Assembly (NCBI GenBank): GCA_963834515.1
Contig: CAWICB010000007.1
Location: 682,001 to 746,000 of the forward strand
Length of the DNA stretch: 64,000 bases
Direction: 5' to 3'
DNA from: RYN-230 sp963834515
Lineage (GTDB): Bacteria; Actinomycetota; Actinomycetes; Streptosporangiales; Streptosporangiaceae
Of this stretch, positions 61,121-64,000 are shown piece after piece. Position 1 is the first letter of the stretch. Each line of letters starts with the position of its first letter. The notes beneath the pieces are model-generated. The model made no database searches. It worked only from the letters and a program-made list of their open reading frames with translations, and had not been told where the DNA came from. A program made the translations under genes and the position numbers.

Positions 61121-62980
61121 CTAATCCTCGGCGCGCCCGCCGAGATGACGGGCCAGGAAGCGCTCGGCCACGGCGTAGAAGCGAAGCCGGTTCTCCGGCT
61201 TGGCGAACCCGTGGCCCTCGTCTGGGAACAGCAGGTACTCGTGTTCGATTCCCGCATCGGTCAGGGCGGCCACGATCTGCTCCGATTCGGCCTGCTTGAC
61301 CCGGGGGTCGTTGGCGCCCTGCGCGATCAGCAGCGGGATCCGGATGTCGTGGGCCCGGGACAGCGGGGACCTGGACCAGAGGAACTCGGCGTCCTGGGCC
61401 GGGTCACCGACCCGGGTGTGGAACTGGGCGATCATCGGCGCCCAGTACGGCGGGATCGTCTCGATCAGCGTCTTCAGGTTGGACGGCCCGACGATGTCCA
61501 CCGCGGCGCGGTACAGGCCCGGGGTGAACGCCGCGCCGGCCAGTGCCGCGTAGCCGCCGTAGGACCCGCCGTAGATCGCCACCCGGGCCGGGTCAGCCCA
61601 GTGCTGGCTAGCCGGGCCCAGGCCGGCCACGTGGGCCACCGCGTCGGTCAGGTCGTCCTGCATGGCGGCGCCCCACTCCCGGTCGCCGGCGTTGACGAAC
61701 GCCTTGCCGTACCCGGTGGAACCGCGGAAGTTGACCTGGATGCACAGGTAGCCGCGGTTGGCCAGCCACTGGGCGTCCGGGTCGAATCCCCAGGCGTCCC
61801 GGGCCCACGGGCCGCCGTGCACGTCGAGCACCATGGGCAGCCCGGTGCGCGGCGCGCCCGGCGGGAACGTGGCGTAGCCGTGGATGGCCAGCCCGTCCCG
61901 GGCGGTGAACTGGAACGGCTCCATCGGGGCCAGCTCGTAGCGGTCCAGCTCCGGCCGGGCCCCGAACAGGAACCGGCCCTGCTGGGTGCGCCGGTCGTAG
62001 CTGTAGTAGGACTCCGCGCTGGTGTCGTTGCTGAACGCGACCAGCCACGTCTCGTCCGCGTCGTCGGCGTCGGTGAACGACGGGTCGCCCGGGTTCAGCG
62101 CGCGGATGGCGGCCAGGTCGGCGTCCAGCGCGTGGTCCAGCACCAGGTACTCGGCCCGGTCCTTGCCGAAGATGACGAGCTGCGGCTCGCGGGTATCCGG
62201 GTCCAGCCGGACCCCGGCCACGTCGGTCTCCGGATCACGCGCCAGCACCTCGCTGTCCCCGGTGGCCAGGTCGATGCGGACCAGGCCACCGGTGTCCGCG
62301 CCCACCGAGCTGAGCGCCAGCAGCGACCGCCCGTCCTCGCTGAACGCGATCGGCTGGCTGGTCAGCGCGTCCGCCGCGGGCACCGTCAGCAGCGGGCGCC
62401 AGTCCTCGCCGTCGCCGCCGCGCACCATCAGCGTCATGCCGCCGTCCGGCTCCGGGGCGATGCCGGCCCGCACCACCAGCTGCGCATCCGCGACCCAGCC
62501 GATGAAACCCGGGTTCGCCACCTCTTTCACCAGCTCGCCGGTGGTCAGGCTGAGCCGGTACACGTCGTGCAGCTCCGGGTTGTCCCGGTTCAGCCCGATC
62601 AGGATCTCGGTCGGGAACTTCTTCTCCACCGCGATCACCTCGGTCTGCACCCCGCCGAACGGGGTCAGGTCCCGCCGCTGCATGGTCAACAAGTCGACAT
62701 CGTGCAGCCGCCAGTTCTCGTCACCCCCGGTGTCCTGCAGGTAGAGCAGGTGCCGGCCGTCGTGCGCCCAGAAATAGATCCGGATGCCGCGGTCGGTGTC
62801 GCCGGTGACCACCTGGGCCGCCGGCCAGTCCACCCCGTCCGCGCCCACCGGGGCCACCCACACGTTGAGCACCCCCTGGTGCGGGGCGATCCAGGCCAGC
62901 CTGGTCCCGTCGGGGGAGATCTGCGGGCCGACGCGTTCCGGGTTGCCGAACAGGACCTGGCGGGGGATGAGTTCTGCCAT
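61121..62980 (-). CDS. S9 family prolyl oligopeptidase-like peptidase
   Basis: 619 residues. The N-terminal beta-propeller (about 1-350; blocks such as GTRLAWIAPHQGVLNVWVAP and FSEDGRSLLALSSVG) is followed by the alpha/beta hydrolase domain with LDVHGGPWARDAWGF, catalytic Ser in YGGSYGGYAALAG, Asp in GANDPRV and His in DEGHGF. An acylaminoacyl-peptidase-like serine peptidase, cytosolic as no signal peptide is seen. ATG 62980. 74 bp upstream of map on the same strand. Confidence 0.92.
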   Translation of the reverse strand: MAELIPRQVLFGNPERVGPQISPDGTRLAWIAPHQGVLNVWVAPVGADGVDWPAAQVVTGDTDRGIRIYFWAHDGRHLLYLQDTGGDENWRLHDVDLLTMQRRDLTPFGGVQTEVIAVEKKFPTEILIGLNRDNPELHDVYRLSLTTGELVKEVANPGFIGWVADAQLVVRAGIAPEPDGGMTLMVRGGDGEDWRPLLTVPAADALTSQPIAFSEDGRSLLALSSVGADTGGLVRIDLATGDSEVLARDPETDVAGVRLDPDTREPQLVIFGKDRAEYLVLDHALDADLAAIRALNPGDPSFTDADDADETWLVAFSNDTSAESYYSYDRRTQQGRFLFGARPELDRYELAPMEPFQFTARDGLAIHGYATFPPGAPRTGLPMVLDVHGGPWARDAWGFDPDAQWLANRGYLCIQVNFRGSTGYGKAFVNAGDREWGAAMQDDLTDAVAHVAGLGPASQHWADPARVAIYGGSYGGYAALAGAAFTPGLYRAAVDIVGPSNLKTLIETIPPYWAPMIAQFHTRVGDPAQDAEFLWSRSPLSRAHDIRIPLLIAQGANDPRVKQAESEQIVAALTDAGIEHEYLLFPDEGHGFAKPENRLRFYAVAERFLARHLGGRAED

Positions 62981-63105
62981 GGGCCCATGCCTACCACGGG
63001 GCCGCGGGCCGCGCGTACCATCGGCCGCGTGCGGGAACGTCTGCTGGCCGCCGTGCGCGGCCGCGCCTGCTGACCCGTTTCACGCGGCCGGTGCGGGCGC
63101 TGGCA

Positions 63106-64000
63106 TCAGCCGGGGCGGCGGCCGGTGGCCAGGGTGATGAGGCAGGCGGCGGCGAGGACGGCGGCGGAGGCCTGCACCGAGCGGGTCAGGCCAAGGTGGG
63201 TGGCCAGCAGGCCGGCGGCCGCGGTGACCGCGCCGCTGCCGCCGTAGGTCAGCACGTAGAACAGGGCGACCGTGCCCGCCCGCTGGCCGGCCGGGGCGAT
63301 CTCGTTGACCCGGCGGATGCTGCCCATGAACGCCAGCCCCTGCCCGGCCCCGGCCACCGCGATCGCGCCGAACAGCATGGCGACGCTGCCGGCCGCGCCT
63401 GCCGCGATCAGCCCGGTCAGGCCGGCGATCAGGCCGATCAGGCCCCACGCCTGGGCCCGGCCGGTGCCCCACGACCGGCAGGCGGCCTGCGCGGCCGCAG
63501 CCACCAGCAGCAGCGACCCGGCCGCGGTCCCGCCCAGCAGCAGGTTGCTGCCGCCCACCGCGGCGGCCGTGTAGGACGGCGCCAGGGCCAGCAGCACGTA
63601 GGCGACGGCCCAGGCCAGCACGCTCACCGCCGAGGCGCGCAGGAACTCGCCCCGGTTCGCGCCGGGCAGCCGCGGCCAGCGCGGCCGCCACCGGCCGCCG
63701 GTGCGGCCCAGCGCGCCGGGCAGCGCGGCCACTGCGGCCAGCGCCGGGATCAGCAGGGCGATCTCGGCCAGGTAGCTGAGGCTGCGCGGGTCCGGCGCGT
63801 ACTGGGCCAGCGCTCCGGCCAGCACCGGCCCCACCCCGCAGGCGGCCGTGGTCGCGGTGGCGGCCAGGAACGACGCGCGGGCCTGGCCGCGCGGCTCGGT
63901 CAGCACCAGCCCGGCGGTCAGCGCCCCGGAGCAGGTGCCGACGGCCAGCCCCTGCACAGCCCGCCCGGCGAACAGCCAGCCCGGGCCGGACGCCGCAGCC
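63106..64000 (-). CDS. MFS transporter, N-terminus beyond window edge
   Basis: At least 298 residues of a 12-helix MFS protein; the 5' end lies beyond the right edge. The visible part starts WLFAGRAVQGLAVGTCSGAL, the motif between helices 3 and 4 in drug-efflux MFS. It continues with about nine helices, ending ACLITLATGRRPG. A GTG at 63957 could look like a start, but in-frame sequence upstream (WLFAGRAV) is clearly family-like, so the gene extends on. Function: probable drug or metabolite efflux. Confidence 0.8.
   Translation of the reverse strand, partial: AAASGPGWLFAGRAVQGLAVGTCSGALTAGLVLTEPRGQARASFLAATATTAACGVGPVLAGALAQYAPDPRSLSYLAEIALLIPALAAVAALPGALGRTGGRWRPRWPRLPGANRGEFLRASAVSVLAWAVAYVLLALAPSYTAAAVGGSNLLLGGTAAGSLLLVAAAAQAACRSWGTGRAQAWGLIGLIAGLTGLIAAGAAGSVAMLFGAIAVAGAGQGLAFMGSIRRVNEIAPAGQRAGTVALFYVLTYGGSGAVTAAAGLLATHLGLTRSVQASAAVLAAACLITLATGRRPG

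Noticed and set aside
63029..63073. 14-codon frame beginning GTG and ending in Cys-stop, like a leader peptide
   Set aside because: There is no + strand gene downstream within the window to be regulated, and such short frames are expected by chance.
1..64000. Search for tRNA, rRNA, CRISPR arrays, transposases, integrases and phage genes
   Set aside because: Nothing with the required structure or motifs was seen. The only tandem array (24898-25020) has units too short and too contiguous for CRISPR.

Overview
The window is very GC-rich and densely coded, with a strong G/C third-position bias. It carries RbpA, an N-terminally short Lgt, LuxR/AfsR-type STAND ATPases, a GH38 mannosidase and many GTG starts. 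Together these point to a high-GC actinobacterium (Streptomyces/Streptosporangiales-like); the order cannot be fixed from sequence alone. I saw no rRNA, tRNA, CRISPR array, insertion sequence or phage gene.

Layout. 1-7.5 kb: a STAND ATPase regulator cut by the left edge, a GH38 alpha-mannosidase, and a divergent ArsR-type regulator plus MFS exporter sharing a 19-bp perfect inverted repeat. 7.6-24.2 kb: a LacI regulator, then 13 co-directional genes (dehydrogenase, two paralogous substrate-binding lipoproteins, a complete LivHMGF-type ABC transporter, amidohydrolase, ThDP enzyme, creatininase-like hydrolase, zinc alcohol dehydrogenase, bicupin, DHDPS-like aldolase), closed by a convergent FAD oxidoreductase. 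24.3-30.1 kb: DUF1269 protein, a stop-codon-bearing tandem repeat, GNAT, GntR, O-methyltransferase, an SDR remnant, lgt, a small unknown protein and an MFS gene. 30.1-36.5 kb: a B12/radical-SAM lysine fermentation cluster (kamA, kdd, kamD, kamE, kal) with an aldo/keto reductase. 36.5-47.4 kb: acs, polyprenol-phosphate mannosyltransferase, rbpA with a SigR-type promoter, phosphodiesterase, two methyltransferases, small membrane proteins, an acyl-CoA ligase/MaoC fusion and AMP nucleosidase. 47.5-52.2 kb: a secreted phosphoesterase, divergent adenylate kinase, glycerate kinase and PRPP synthetase. 52.2-57.1 kb: a molybdenum hydroxylase (large and small subunits) divergent from a DHPON-hydrolase-like alpha/beta hydrolase and an LVIVD-repeat protein. 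57.1-64 kb: a 1040-residue patatin, map, an S9 peptidase and an MFS gene cut by the right edge.

Main inference. A LacI-type palindrome (TGCAAAC core, TGCA end) sits just upstream of three separate units: the 13-gene transporter/catabolic operon (8774), the FAD oxidoreductase (24233) and the molybdenum hydroxylase/hydrolase pair (54843). I read this as one dispersed catabolic regulon for an unidentified, possibly N-heterocyclic or aromatic, substrate.

Caution. At least ten otherwise intact genes carry single-base frameshifts, mostly in short G/C runs. Intact reading continues at once in another frame, so I think these are mostly sequence errors rather than gene decay. Affected genes are given as single full-length features with the break noted.
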